Positions 27,179 through 36,507 of a DNA stretch of 64,000 bases are shown in pieces. The stretch is taken from positions 118,691 to 182,690 of the forward strand of contig NZ_JADKNH010000001.1 of NCBI RefSeq assembly GCF_015352425.1, given 5' to 3'. Source of the DNA: Fusibacter ferrireducens. Lineage in GTDB: Bacteria; Bacillota; Clostridia; Peptostreptococcales; Acidaminobacteraceae. Position 1 is the stretch's first letter, and each line of letters opens with the position of its first letter. Under the pieces are notes generated by a model that had not been told where the DNA came from, did not search any database, and saw nothing but the letters and a program-made list of their open reading frames with translations. The translations under genes were made by a program, and so were the position numbers.

Positions 27179-28516
27179 ATGAAACCGTTTAATTTACCAA
27201 GTACATTCAAATTAGGCAGTGCCACCGCAGCAACTCAAATTGAAGGTGGGGATTTAAACAGCAATTGGTACCACTGGGGACTCCAAGGAAGGATAGCCAA
27301 TCAAGAGAGTTCAATTGTTGCGGCAGATCACTATAATCGCTATAGAGAAGATATTGATCTGATGAAGCAACTGCATCAAGAAGTCTATCGCATGAGTATA
27401 GAGTGGAGCCGTATTGAACCTGAAGAGGGCATATGGTCTGAAGAAGGTATCAAACACTATCGACAAGAGTTGACGTTGTTGATAGAGGCGGGGATTGAGC
27501 CACTTGTCACATTGCACCATTTTTCACAGCCTCAATGGTTTGAAGCCATAGGTGCATGGACCCATGATAAATGTGTCTTCTATTTCACACGATTTGTCAA
27601 AAAAGTGATCGAGTCCATTGGAGATTTAGTCAATGAATACTGTACTATTAATGAGCCCAACGTATTGGTGAACGATTCTTATATGGACGGCAATTTCCCG
27701 CCGGGCAAAAAGGGGGATATGAAAGCCTATTTTAAGGCATCAAAGCATTTGATTTTGGCGCATTTGGAGTCTTACCAGCTCATTCACAAGATGAGAACTG
27801 AAATGGGCTATAGCGATACGATGGTGGGCATGGTACATCATCTTGCCTATTTTGAAAGTGCAAAAAAAGATCCGTTTACAAAGATGAGCAGAAATATATT
27901 GGATTATGCTTTTCATACATTGTTCTTGAAGGGCATGGTAGAAGGTCAATTGGCTTTTCCAATTGGGCACGGTTATCCTCATGGAAAGGGCATATTTTGC
28001 GATTTTATAGGGATCAATTACTATTCCAGACATATGATTCACTTTAAGTTTAATCCTGGCATGCTCTTTGGTGAAATCAAGTTTAAAGCAGGTTTGACGG
28101 ATGAGAGCCTCAACGACATGGGGTGGGAAATCTATCCAAAAGGGCTATACGAAGTTGTGGAGAAAGTCTACAGAAAATATGCATTACCCATTTATATAAC
28201 CGAAAATGGCATACCGGATTCGCAAGATCAGAAGCGAACAAAGTTCATTATAACTCATTTGGAACAAGTACATTTTCTAATTGAGGCTGGTGTTGACATA
28301 AGAAGATATTATTACTGGTCGCTTTTGGACAACTTGGAATGGCATGATGGTTATGGCCCACGATTTGGTCTTATTGAAGTCAATTATAAAACTCTAGAGA
28401 GAAGCATTCGCTCAAGTGGCAAAGTGTATGCTCAAATTTGCCAAACCAAAAAAATAGGGGCAAACCTTATAGAGCAGTATATCGATACATCTTCTGATGC
28501 AGGAGCGTTAAGGTAA
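27179..28516 (+). CDS. Glycoside hydrolase family 1 beta-glucosidase
   Basis: 445-residue retaining glycosidase of GH1. Acid/base is Glu159 in TINEPNV and the nucleophile is Glu342 in YITENG. Other GH1 marks are the N-terminal GSATAATQIEGG, the YRMSIEWSRIEPEEG segment, LHHFSQPQW and, near the end, YYYWSLLDNLEWHDGYGPRFGL. No signal peptide, so it acts in the cytoplasm on an imported beta-glycoside. The adjacent importer is GPH-type rather than PTS, so the substrate is more likely non-phosphorylated; this is inference. Confidence 0.94.
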   Translation: MKPFNLPSTFKLGSATAATQIEGGDLNSNWYHWGLQGRIANQESSIVAADHYNRYREDIDLMKQLHQEVYRMSIEWSRIEPEEGIWSEEGIKHYRQELTLLIEAGIEPLVTLHHFSQPQWFEAIGAWTHDKCVFYFTRFVKKVIESIGDLVNEYCTINEPNVLVNDSYMDGNFPPGKKGDMKAYFKASKHLILAHLESYQLIHKMRTEMGYSDTMVGMVHHLAYFESAKKDPFTKMSRNILDYAFHTLFLKGMVEGQLAFPIGHGYPHGKGIFCDFIGINYYSRHMIHFKFNPGMLFGEIKFKAGLTDESLNDMGWEIYPKGLYEVVEKVYRKYALPIYITENGIPDSQDQKRTKFIITHLEQVHFLIEAGVDIRRYYYWSLLDNLEWHDGYGPRFGLIEVNYKTLERSIRSSGKVYAQICQTKKIGANLIEQYIDTSSDAGALR

Positions 28517-28537
28517 AACCTTATAATGCCAATAGGA

Positions 28538-28690
28538 TAATACGATTCAAGGCGAACATGACAATCCAAGACGAGCATGATAATCCAAACGGATCATGAG
28601 ATTCCGAACAAGGCATGATAATCCGAACAGGGGACGATCTTTTAAATAGAGTAGGATAATCTAAATAGAGCATGGTATCTAAAATAGAGC
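28538..28690 (+). repeat. Degenerate 19-bp tandem repeat
   Basis: Successive units with consensus near CATGATAATCCGAACAGGG start at 28557, 28576, 28595 and 28614, then weaker units at 28633, 28652 and 28671. All are at exactly 19-bp spacing, with a decayed unit before them. The block lies between the GH1 gene and the transporter start, leaving a normal ribosome site at 28708. Confidence 0.8.
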
Positions 28691-28719
28691 AAGGCACATA
28701 AAATATGGAGGGGATATAA

Positions 28720-30051
28720 GTGAAGACATTGAGCATGAAGACGAAAATTGCATATGGGTTTGGTGATTTGGCAAGCAACTTATTATTTCAAATGACAGTG
28801 ATTTATCTTCTGTTTTTTTATACGGATGTTCTTGGCATATCTGCAATTTCTGCAGGGTTTATCTTCTTAATTGCAAGACTATGGGATGCCATCAATGACC
28901 CCATGATGGGGCTGGTTATGGATAAGACAAAATCAAAACACGGCAAGGCGAGGGTGTACATAAAATATGGTTCATTGCCACTGGCATTTGCAACCATTGC
29001 AATGTTCTATGTGCCTCAATTATCTTCAAATGGCAAAGTGTTGTATGCAGGGATCACTTATATCCTCTGGGGTATGCTTTATACGCTTGTGAACATTCCC
29101 TATTCATCGTTGACGGCTTCATTGACAGATGTACCACAAGAGAGAACAGCATTATCATCTATTCGAATGATTTTTATGCTGATTGGCGTGATCATTGTTT
29201 CTGTTGTAACGGAGCCCTTTGTATCTTCGTTTGCCACACCGGACAGAGGGTATTTTTTTGTTTCTGTGCTCTTTGGTGGACTTGCTTTTTTATTTTTTCA
29301 ATTGTGCTTTAGATATACCAATGTATCCGTGGCAACAACCCGAAAGAGTAATGAAACGTATCGCATGAAAGATATTTGGCCGCTACTGCTTCAAAATAAA
29401 CCGCTATTAATTGTCACTTTGGCCTCGCTTGTTGGCAATATGGCTATTTTTATTCGTGAAACTGCGGCCATTTACTATGTGACTTACAATTTAGGGCGCA
29501 GTGATTTCTTGCCCATATTTTTGGGTGTGATTGTTCTGGCCATGCTTATTTCTAACCTAGTGATTCCGTTTGCAACGCGCAAATGGGATAAAAAAGGGAC
29601 TTATATTATCGGTTCGTGTATTGGCGTGGTGGGTTCCATAATTTTTTACTTTATACCTTATGATCAGTTATTCCTTGTACTCTTGTTTGCTGCAATTAGC
29701 AGTTTCGGCATTGCAGCAATATCCACAATGGGTTGGGCCATGATTCCTGACACCATCGAATATGGGGAGTGGAAAACAGGCACTAGAGCAGAGGGCATAT
29801 CCTATGCGATATACAGTTTTAGCCAGAAGCTGGCCACGGCAATTGCCGGCATATTAGTTGCGAGTGTCTTGGAATTAACCGATTATATACCTGGTGCTGT
29901 CAATCAATCCAGTAAGGCCTTGTTTGGCGTCATGAGTACTCTAACCTTTATTCCCAGTGCGCTTATTATTTTATCAGTTCTAATTATTTTACCTTATAGT
30001 ATAGACGCTCAGTTCTATAAAAAAGTAATGACTGCATTGAGTGAAAATTGA
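28720..30051 (+). CDS. GPH-family sugar:cation symporter
   Basis: 443-residue membrane protein with about 12 spans, of the glycoside-pentoside-hexuronide family (MelB/XynB type). The N-terminal AYGFGDLASNLLFQ, the cation-site region ARLWDAINDPMMG and DKTKSKHGKAR are classic GPH motifs. WAMIPDTIEYGEWKTG is the conserved C-terminal half motif. The start is GTG 28720 after GGAGGGG. Next to the GH1 enzyme it would import the beta-glycoside. It is possibly co-transcribed from the double-operator promoter despite the 203-bp repeat-filled gap. Confidence 0.94.
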   Translation: MKTLSMKTKIAYGFGDLASNLLFQMTVIYLLFFYTDVLGISAISAGFIFLIARLWDAINDPMMGLVMDKTKSKHGKARVYIKYGSLPLAFATIAMFYVPQLSSNGKVLYAGITYILWGMLYTLVNIPYSSLTASLTDVPQERTALSSIRMIFMLIGVIIVSVVTEPFVSSFATPDRGYFFVSVLFGGLAFLFFQLCFRYTNVSVATTRKSNETYRMKDIWPLLLQNKPLLIVTLASLVGNMAIFIRETAAIYYVTYNLGRSDFLPIFLGVIVLAMLISNLVIPFATRKWDKKGTYIIGSCIGVVGSIIFYFIPYDQLFLVLLFAAISSFGIAAISTMGWAMIPDTIEYGEWKTGTRAEGISYAIYSFSQKLATAIAGILVASVLELTDYIPGAVNQSSKALFGVMSTLTFIPSALIILSVLIILPYSIDAQFYKKVMTALSEN

Positions 30052-30124
30052 TCTGTAAAACCACTGGAAAATCCCTATTTCCAAATTTAAATTCAATATG
30101 GTAAAATGAAGGGAACGATTGAAA

Positions 30125-30138
30125 TTAAATCGATTTAA
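30125..30138. promoter_or_regulatory. 14-bp perfect palindrome before the second tetR gene
   Basis: TTAAATCGATTTAA is fully self-complementary and is flanked by further partial symmetry (GATTGAAA..TTTAAATC). It sits 19 bp before the tetR start and about 20 bp after a possible -10 TAAAAT (30102-30107). A likely autoregulatory operator. Confidence 0.55.
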
Positions 30139-30156
30139 ATCAGGAGACCAGATCAT

Positions 30157-30825
30157 ATGAAATCCATCTTCTATAAAGATACTTTTACAAAGATCTCTGA
30201 AGCCAAGAGAAATAAAATTATACAGACGGCAACGCATGAATTTGCCGAACACGGTTTTGAAAGCGCCAATATAAATACGATTGCCAAAAAAGCTGGTATC
30301 AGTATTGGCGCAATGTACTCTTATTTTGGTAGCAAGGAGGATTTGTTCTCAACAATTGTAGGATTTGCAGTTGAGACACTCAAGTCAGCACTGGACAAGA
30401 TCATGCAGAGTGAAGATGATTTTTTACTCAAAATAGAAAGTATAATTCGCGCGATACAAGTGAGTTCTAGAGAAAATGTGCTCTTGACTAAACTCTATGG
30501 GCAACTTACGGCTGAAAATAGATATGATTTAATTGCTCAAATTGTCACTGAAATGGAAAGCGTCTCGGCAGATCTATATGCAAACATGCTTAAAGAAGCA
30601 CAAGACAGAAATGAGATTAGCAGTGAAATTGATGTGCGGCTTTTTGCCTTCTTTCTCGATAATTTGTTTATTACTTTCCAATTTTCATATACTTGTGAGT
30701 ATTACAAGGAACGTTTTAAAATCTTTACGAATGAAAACATATTGGATGACGATGTCATTGTCGCAGAACAGCTGATGAAATTTATAAAAAATGCACTTGC
30801 AGTGAAGACCAGCAACCATTCATAA
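30157..30825 (+). CDS. TetR-family transcriptional regulator
   Basis: 222 residues. The N-terminal HTH (about 20-65) includes ANINTIAKKAGISIGAMYSY and then FGSKEDLF. The C-terminal domain has aromatic-rich helices (LFAFFLDNLFITFQFSYTCEYY) that could form a ligand pocket. SD CAGGAGA precedes ATG 30157. It is followed by its own terminator and then the aminotransferase-kinase cluster, which it probably controls. Confidence 0.92.
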   Translation: MKSIFYKDTFTKISEAKRNKIIQTATHEFAEHGFESANINTIAKKAGISIGAMYSYFGSKEDLFSTIVGFAVETLKSALDKIMQSEDDFLLKIESIIRAIQVSSRENVLLTKLYGQLTAENRYDLIAQIVTEMESVSADLYANMLKEAQDRNEISSEIDVRLFAFFLDNLFITFQFSYTCEYYKERFKIFTNENILDDDVIVAEQLMKFIKNALAVKTSNHS

Positions 30826-30839
30826 TTGAGCATTTCTAG

Positions 30840-30866
30840 GCACTCTAATTCTAGAGTGCTTTTTTA
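30840..30866 (+). terminator. Terminator of the second tetR gene
   Basis: GCACTCT (30840-30846) pairs with AGAGTGC (30853-30859), followed by six T. Confidence 0.88.
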
Positions 30867-30909
30867 GTGCACAAATTTCTCGAAAAGACTGAAAATTCAG
30901 AAAACAATA

Positions 30910-30967
30910 TTGACATTTCAAAACCCTGTGATATATTTAAATAAATACATAAAGCGAGCGCTCACTC
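30910..30967 (+). promoter_or_regulatory. Promoter and TetR-type operator of the catabolic cluster
   Basis: TTGACA (30910-30915), 16-bp spacer, TATATT (30932-30937). Just downstream lies the palindrome GCGAGCGCTCACTC (30954-30967) centred on GAGCGCTC, resembling the GAGTGAGCGCTCACTC type of TetR operator. It differs from the palindrome in front of the tetR gene itself. Confidence 0.65.
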
Positions 30968-30988
30968 GTTTTGAAATGGAGGTATAAA

Positions 30989-32464
30989 ATGAACCAAAGC
31001 TATTCAATTTCAACTTATCCTGACACCGCTAAAGTGACGCAACAACTGGATGATTTGATACGAAAACCGATTTACACGGTTAAACCTGAGGCACTTAAAA
31101 AATATGAGACAGAGTATTTTGATCAAAAGTGTTCCAAGTCAAAAGAAATGATTAAAAGTGCAATTGAGATCATACCTGGAGGTGTTCAACACAATCTTGC
31201 CTTTAACCATCCATTCCCATTGGTCTTTACAAAGGCGGAAGGGTGCCATTTATATGATATTGATGGCAATCAGTACTATGATTTCCTTCAGGCAGGTGGC
31301 CCCACAGTATTGGGGAGCAATCCTGAAGTTGTACGAGAAAAAGTGATCGAACTGCTCAACACATGTGGACCATCCACAGGTCTATTTCATGAGTATGAGT
31401 ACAAATTGGCAAAGAAAATATCAGATGTCATGCCAGCCGTTGAAATGTTTAGAATGTTAGGATCTGGTACAGAAGCGTGTATGGGCGCTATTCGAGTTGC
31501 AAGGTTGGCAACTGGGAAAAAAAACATTCTCAAAATGGGCGGGGCTTATCACGGTTGGAGTGATCAATTGGCATACGGGATTAGAATTCCTGGGACAAAA
31601 TGGACTCAGGCAAACGGTGTTCCAAGACATATGTTTAAATACACACAAGAATTTTTCCCAAACAGTTTAGATGATCTCGAAAAAAAACTAAAGTTCAATC
31701 AATTAAGAGGTGGTACAGCAGCGGTTTTAATAGAACCTCTTGGGCCTGAAAGTGGCACACGGCCTTTGGACTTTGAGTTCAATAAGGGCGTCGAAAAGTT
31801 GTGTCAACAACATGGTGCGCTTTTGATATTCGATGAAGTGGTCACTGGATTTAGAGTAGGGATGTCAGGTGCTCAAGGCTACTTTGGGGTTTCACCGGAT
31901 TTAACTGTGTTTGGAAAGGTCATTGCTGGGGGATATCCAAGTGCTGGTGGCTTGGGGGGCAAAAGAGAGGTAATGAAGTATTTGTCCGCAGGCATAGGCG
32001 GTAGCGGTAAGCATAAGAAAGCGTTGGTGGGCGGCACTATGGCAGCAAATCCGTTGAGTTGTGTGGCTGGATATCATACGTTATGTGAAATTGAGCGCAC
32101 ACATGCAATTCAAAAATCTGGACAGATTGCAGATCAACTCATCTTAGGGATACAAGCACTGATTGACAAATATCACTTGCCTTTTGTTGCGTTTAATCAA
32201 GGTTCAATCTGCCATTTGGAAACAGTGGGGGCGATGCATTTTACAATTAATTGGTCAAAGCCTTGGCAGATCAAAGAAGTGTTGAAACAGACGTCGATTA
32301 GAAAGCAAGAAATGGAGCATGTGGGTGCTGCTTACATGGCTGAGGGGATTGTGACTTTGGCAGGAAGTCGTCTCTACACAAATGCGGCTTACGAAGATGA
32401 AATGTTGCCAGATATCTTAAATCGATTTGAAAATGTGTTTAAAAATATAGCACAAAAGATTTAA
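30989..32464 (+). CDS. Class III aminotransferase, glutamate-1-semialdehyde aminomutase-like
   Basis: PLP enzyme of 491 residues; ATG 30989 follows GGAGG, while an upstream TTG 30971 is rejected. The PLP-site motif is IFDEVVTGFRVG with the Schiff-base lysine in VFGKVIAGGYPSAG. The phosphate-cup segment is MLGSGTEACMGAIRVAR and GGAYHGWSD follows. It resembles HemL but is about 60 residues longer at the N-terminus and lies in a sugar-type operon, so a role in tetrapyrrole synthesis is unlikely. It probably transaminates or isomerises an amino-carbonyl intermediate. Confidence 0.85.
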   Translation: MNQSYSISTYPDTAKVTQQLDDLIRKPIYTVKPEALKKYETEYFDQKCSKSKEMIKSAIEIIPGGVQHNLAFNHPFPLVFTKAEGCHLYDIDGNQYYDFLQAGGPTVLGSNPEVVREKVIELLNTCGPSTGLFHEYEYKLAKKISDVMPAVEMFRMLGSGTEACMGAIRVARLATGKKNILKMGGAYHGWSDQLAYGIRIPGTKWTQANGVPRHMFKYTQEFFPNSLDDLEKKLKFNQLRGGTAAVLIEPLGPESGTRPLDFEFNKGVEKLCQQHGALLIFDEVVTGFRVGMSGAQGYFGVSPDLTVFGKVIAGGYPSAGGLGGKREVMKYLSAGIGGSGKHKKALVGGTMAANPLSCVAGYHTLCEIERTHAIQKSGQIADQLILGIQALIDKYHLPFVAFNQGSICHLETVGAMHFTINWSKPWQIKEVLKQTSIRKQEMEHVGAAYMAEGIVTLAGSRLYTNAAYEDEMLPDILNRFENVFKNIAQKI

Positions 32465-32507
32465 TAGAGTGATATCTCTATTAAACGATTATACGAGGAG
32501 TTTTATA

Positions 32508-33590
32508 ATGTCAAATATGAGCTTACAATCATCTGTAGTAAGAGCAGGTATAGAACTTGTAAAGGCAGGGTTAATTGCTCGGACATGGGGAAATGTGAGT
32601 TGCAGAATCGATGAAGAGTCGTTCTGGATCACACCCAGTGGGAGAGATTATCTTACATTAAAACCTAGCGAAATTGTCAAAGTCAGCATCAAGGATCTAA
32701 GTTATACGGGATCGATAAAACCGTCTTCTGAAAAGGGGATTCATGCAGCGGTTTATGAGCGTTTTTCTGATGTCAACTTTGTAATTCACACACATCAGGC
32801 AAGTGCCTCTGTGGTTTCAGCTCTGGGATTAGATCGAATAACGCTCTCTGAGGATCATCCGCTATTTTCTAATCAAATCATATGTGCGGCCTATGCTCTT
32901 CCAGGCACTCAGCGGTTAAAGCGTCATGTTGTAGAGGCTCTTGAAAAGACCGAGGGCAGTGCTATTATTTTAAAGCATCATGGTGCAGTTTGCTTTGGAC
33001 GTGATTATGAGAGTGCTTTTAACTCTGCGTATAGCTTAGAACAAGTCTGTTCTGATTTTATTCAAGAGCGAAAATCGGCAATGACGGGTGATGCACATCA
33101 TGAAGAACAACATCAGAACCAGCATCAAAAACAACCTTTAAAACAGCAACAGAAAGCGTCTCAACAAAAGCAAGCCGACTCTATGCATTTGATTGAAATG
33201 GTTAAAGAGACAAAAGGCGGTTGTGTGCTACTGAACCAAGAAGAAGATATCGTGAGATATGCCTGTCAAAAAAATGCCTTAAAACCCTTCTTAGATGATT
33301 TTGCTCAAATCATCGGGATTGAGGTAAAAGTGGTGAAGGCTGAAGAAACTGCTGTTTTAAAAGCACTTAAAAATGCATCAGCAGTATTCATAGAAAATTT
33401 GGGGGCACTGTGTTGGGGCAAAGACGAAAGTGAAGCCAAAGCCGTCCAAATGGTTCTAAATAAAAATTGCAAGGCCTATTTTGGGGCGGTACTCTTTGAG
33501 CACATCAAACCGATTAATTTAGTGGAAAGTCTGCTGATGAGATGGGTTTATCTCAAAAAATATTCTAAATTGTCAGGGGGAAAAATATAA
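32508..33590 (+). CDS. Class II aldolase/adducin-family protein with degenerate second domain
   Basis: 360 residues; ATG 32508 after GAGGAG. The N-terminal half (1-190) is a full class II aldolase with Glu75, the zinc ligands His94 and His96 (HTHQASA) and the third site HHGAVCFG (157-164). A Q/H-rich linker (about 200-225) follows. The C-terminal part (about 226-360) resembles the same fold again: ENLGALCWGKDESEA aligns with KHHGAVCFGRDYESA, but the histidines are lost. It may cleave a phosphorylated sugar or sugar acid made by the FGGY kinase downstream. Confidence 0.85.
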   Translation: MSNMSLQSSVVRAGIELVKAGLIARTWGNVSCRIDEESFWITPSGRDYLTLKPSEIVKVSIKDLSYTGSIKPSSEKGIHAAVYERFSDVNFVIHTHQASASVVSALGLDRITLSEDHPLFSNQIICAAYALPGTQRLKRHVVEALEKTEGSAIILKHHGAVCFGRDYESAFNSAYSLEQVCSDFIQERKSAMTGDAHHEEQHQNQHQKQPLKQQQKASQQKQADSMHLIEMVKETKGGCVLLNQEEDIVRYACQKNALKPFLDDFAQIIGIEVKVVKAEETAVLKALKNASAVFIENLGALCWGKDESEAKAVQMVLNKNCKAYFGAVLFEHIKPINLVESLLMRWVYLKKYSKLSGGKI

Positions 33591-33611
33591 AATAACAGGG
33601 GGGTTATTTTT

Positions 33612-34844
33612 ATGAAGAAAAGCAATAGTTCACCTTATAGGTGGATCATCCTTTTATGTATTGTACCGATGATCATATCCACAGAAATGATGTGGTTGTC
33701 GTTGGCACCCATATCCAGTACTGCTGAAAAATATTATAATGTCTCGGGGTTATCTATAACGCTCTTTTCAATGAGTTATATGATGATGTTTATTTTATTT
33801 TGTCTGCCCGCTTCATGGATAATCGATCGCTACGGCTATCGTACTTCTCTCATTATTGGAGCATTGTTGACTGCTGTTTTTGGTTTTACCAGAGCTTATT
33901 TTTCGGACTATTTTATAATCGTCATGATTTCACAATTTTTAATCGCCATTGGGCAACCCTTTTTACTCAATATTTCAACCAAAGTGCCTGCAAATTGGTT
34001 TCCAGTTTCGGAGAGAGCAACAGCAGCAGGGATTTTAACCATGGCACAGTATCTTGGCTTTGCACTGCCTATGGTAATTGCACCTGTTGTTGCAGAGCAG
34101 TATGGGATTAAAGCTTTACTGATGACTTTTGCACTTATTGCCATTATTTCAGCAGTGGTGGCCATTGCATTTACACGAGAAAAGCCTAAAGTACCCATTT
34201 ATGACGACGTTGAGCTCAAAGATGAGTTCAGCCTATTGGCGTTAAAGAAACTGATGCACAATAAGCCCTATTTTTTAACGCTGCTGATCTGCTTTATCTC
34301 CATAGGCATCTTCAACACCATATTGACGCTTATTGAGTCCATCCTGTTACCCAAAGGGTTAGAGGCATTACAGATTGGCATTATCGGAGCAGTTTTTGTA
34401 ATTGCGGGTGTTGTTGGGGCTGTGTTGTTGCCGATTTTATCAGATCATCTTAAAGTTAGAATCCCATTTTTTGTAGTTTCTCTAGCAATACTTGTCCCGC
34501 TTTACTTGGGCTTAACTTTGGCTACCAATTTTTATTTTTTAGTTGTACTGGCCTGCACGACTGGTTTTTTGATCATGGGTGTGGCACCAATTTTATTCCA
34601 GCACGGTTCAGAAGTGGCATACCCAGTACAGGAGGGTACCTCGTTAGGGTTGATTTTATTGATGGGGCAAATTTCGGGCATTTTATTTGTATTTTTATTT
34701 GAAGTGCTTACAGAGACGGTAGATTCCACATTGCCATCAATGTTGTTTATTGTATGCATTACGGCATTTGAAATACCAATGGCCTTAAAAATGAAAGAGT
34801 CTGACTTGTTGAAAGGGAGTGTTGATGAATGTCTACCTATGTAA
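33612..34844 (+). CDS. Major facilitator superfamily transporter
   Basis: 410 residues, about 12 membrane spans. The loop 2-3 motif region reads PASWIIDRYGYRTSL, a variant of the MFS GxxxDRxGRR motif, and the family fold is clear from the two six-helix halves around a cytoplasmic loop (about 192-215). It is most like organic-anion or sugar-acid porters, but the substrate is unknown. It starts 21 bp after the aldolase gene with SD GGGGGG and overlaps the kinase start by 16 bp. Confidence 0.9.
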   Translation: MKKSNSSPYRWIILLCIVPMIISTEMMWLSLAPISSTAEKYYNVSGLSITLFSMSYMMMFILFCLPASWIIDRYGYRTSLIIGALLTAVFGFTRAYFSDYFIIVMISQFLIAIGQPFLLNISTKVPANWFPVSERATAAGILTMAQYLGFALPMVIAPVVAEQYGIKALLMTFALIAIISAVVAIAFTREKPKVPIYDDVELKDEFSLLALKKLMHNKPYFLTLLICFISIGIFNTILTLIESILLPKGLEALQIGIIGAVFVIAGVVGAVLLPILSDHLKVRIPFFVVSLAILVPLYLGLTLATNFYFLVVLACTTGFLIMGVAPILFQHGSEVAYPVQEGTSLGLILLMGQISGILFVFLFEVLTETVDSTLPSMLFIVCITAFEIPMALKMKESDLLKGSVDECLPM

Positions 34845-36400
34845 TTGCATATGATGTGGGAACCACAGGCGTCAAGACTTGTCTTTTTGAAATTTCAAGC
34901 CAAATAAAGCTCGTTGGCAGTGCTATGGCACGATACGATCTCTATATTTTAGAAAATGGCGGGGTGGAACAGGAACCGGATCAGTGGTGGGAAGCCATGT
35001 GTTCAACCACAGCGCAAGTTCTTGAAAGAACTCTTATTTCCAAAGATGCCATTGCGGCGATCTCTTTCTGCGCTCAAATGCAAGCAGTTGTTTTGGTGGA
35101 TCAATCTGGACGTCCTGTGAGACGTGCTATGAGTTATATGGATAATCGAGCAAAGGATGAAGTGAAGAAAGGTCTGAATGCCTTTAAAATGTTGCGTTCT
35201 ATCCAAATCAGTGGTGCCGTTTCGGCAAGTGTTAAAGATCCCGTATGGAAATACCAATGGGTTAAGCATCATGAACCTGAAGTTTTCAAAAAAATATACA
35301 AATGGCTTGATGTTAAAGATTATTTGGTCTGTAGATCCTGCGGGGCGTTTACCATGTCAGAAGACAGTGCTTTTGCGACATTACTCTATGATACGCGTCG
35401 GGGTAAACGTCAATTCAGCGAGGCAATATGCAGAATGTTTGATGTGGATATGGCGCACTTACCTCAAATTTGTAAAAGTACAGATCAGGTGGGTCAAATT
35501 ACACTAAAGGCTTCTGAAGAACTGGGCCTTAAAGCTGGAACACCTGTTTTTTCTGGGGGTGGTGATGCGTCTCTTATTGGCGTAGGAGCTGGTGCAGTGG
35601 CACAGCAGGATACTCATATCTATTTGGGCACATCGGGCTGGGTATCCACAGTGGTTCCCAAACAACACTTAGATATTTCAAATATGATTGCAGCCATTGT
35701 GGGTGCAAATCCAGGTTACTTTAACTATTTTGCGGAACTCGAAACCGCAGGGAAATGCTTGGAGTGGGTTAAAGATCATTTGGCATTGGACGAGATTGGT
35801 CTATTTCTGGATAAAAAGCACATTTGGGAAGACCCGGAGAGCATCTATGAAAGTCTGTACGATTTTATGATGGATTGTGTCAAAAATGTCCGTGCAGGAA
35901 GTGATGGGGTCATATTTACACCTTGGCTTCATGGCAATAGATGTCCTTTTGAAGATCACAATGCAAGAGGTATTTTTTTCAACATCAGCTTGGAGACTGG
36001 GAAGACGGAATTAATTCATGCGGTTGTGGAGGGCATTTGCTATCATTTAAAGTGGCAGCTTGAAGCTACGGAAAGGCATGTTAAGACTTCTCAGACCATT
36101 CGTTTTGTGGGAGGGGGTGCGCTTTCGCCATTGACTTGTCAAATTTTAGCGGATGTTCTCAATAGAGAAGTGGAAACGGTTGCAAACCCTCAAAATGTGG
36201 GTGCGGTCGGGGCCGCAGTCATAATGGCAGTGGGCTTAAATCTCATAAGGGACGTCAATGAGGCAAAGCTATTAATCCCAGTGCATGAAACGTATCATCC
36301 TAATCCATCTAATGCAGTGGTTTATAATCACGTGTTTCCAGTGTTTAAATCCCTTTACAGAAATAATGTGAAAGCATTTAAAACACTCAATCAACCTTAG
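34829..36400 (+). CDS. FGGY-family carbohydrate kinase
   Basis: 523-residue sugar kinase of the xylulokinase/gluconokinase group. The N-terminal phosphate loop is YDVGTTGVKTCLFE, with the family signature GGGDASLIGVGAGAV (about 245), TPWLHGNRCPFEDHNARG and the C-terminal RFVGGGALSPLTCQILADVL with QNVGAVGAAVIMAVG. The catalytic base is expected in the GGGDA segment. It begins inside the MFS gene, so translation is coupled. The sugar specificity cannot be assigned. It closes the operon. Confidence 0.93.
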   Translation: MSTYVIAYDVGTTGVKTCLFEISSQIKLVGSAMARYDLYILENGGVEQEPDQWWEAMCSTTAQVLERTLISKDAIAAISFCAQMQAVVLVDQSGRPVRRAMSYMDNRAKDEVKKGLNAFKMLRSIQISGAVSASVKDPVWKYQWVKHHEPEVFKKIYKWLDVKDYLVCRSCGAFTMSEDSAFATLLYDTRRGKRQFSEAICRMFDVDMAHLPQICKSTDQVGQITLKASEELGLKAGTPVFSGGGDASLIGVGAGAVAQQDTHIYLGTSGWVSTVVPKQHLDISNMIAAIVGANPGYFNYFAELETAGKCLEWVKDHLALDEIGLFLDKKHIWEDPESIYESLYDFMMDCVKNVRAGSDGVIFTPWLHGNRCPFEDHNARGIFFNISLETGKTELIHAVVEGICYHLKWQLEATERHVKTSQTIRFVGGGALSPLTCQILADVLNREVETVANPQNVGAVGAAVIMAVGLNLIRDVNEAKLLIPVHETYHPNPSNAVVYNHVFPVFKSLYRNNVKAFKTLNQP

Positions 36401-36418
36401 ACTCATGGTCCTATAGTA

Positions 36419-36478
36419 AACCGAGCGGTATACGTCATGTTAGCTTTCAATAAGCATGCGCGTAGCCGCTCGTTTTAT
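36419..36478 (+). terminator. Terminator of the aminotransferase-kinase operon
   Basis: CGAGCGG (36422-36428) pairs with CCGCTCG (36466-36472), with inner pairs TACG/CGTA and ATG/CAT, followed by TTTTATT. Confidence 0.75.
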
Positions 36479-36507
36479 TAGGCCTTAATATGAGCACTTA
36501 AATGCAT

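Noticed and set aside
30989-32464. hemL (tetrapyrrole synthesis)
   Set aside because: Family resemblance is clear, but the longer N-terminus and the aldolase/kinase/MFS operon argue for another substrate.
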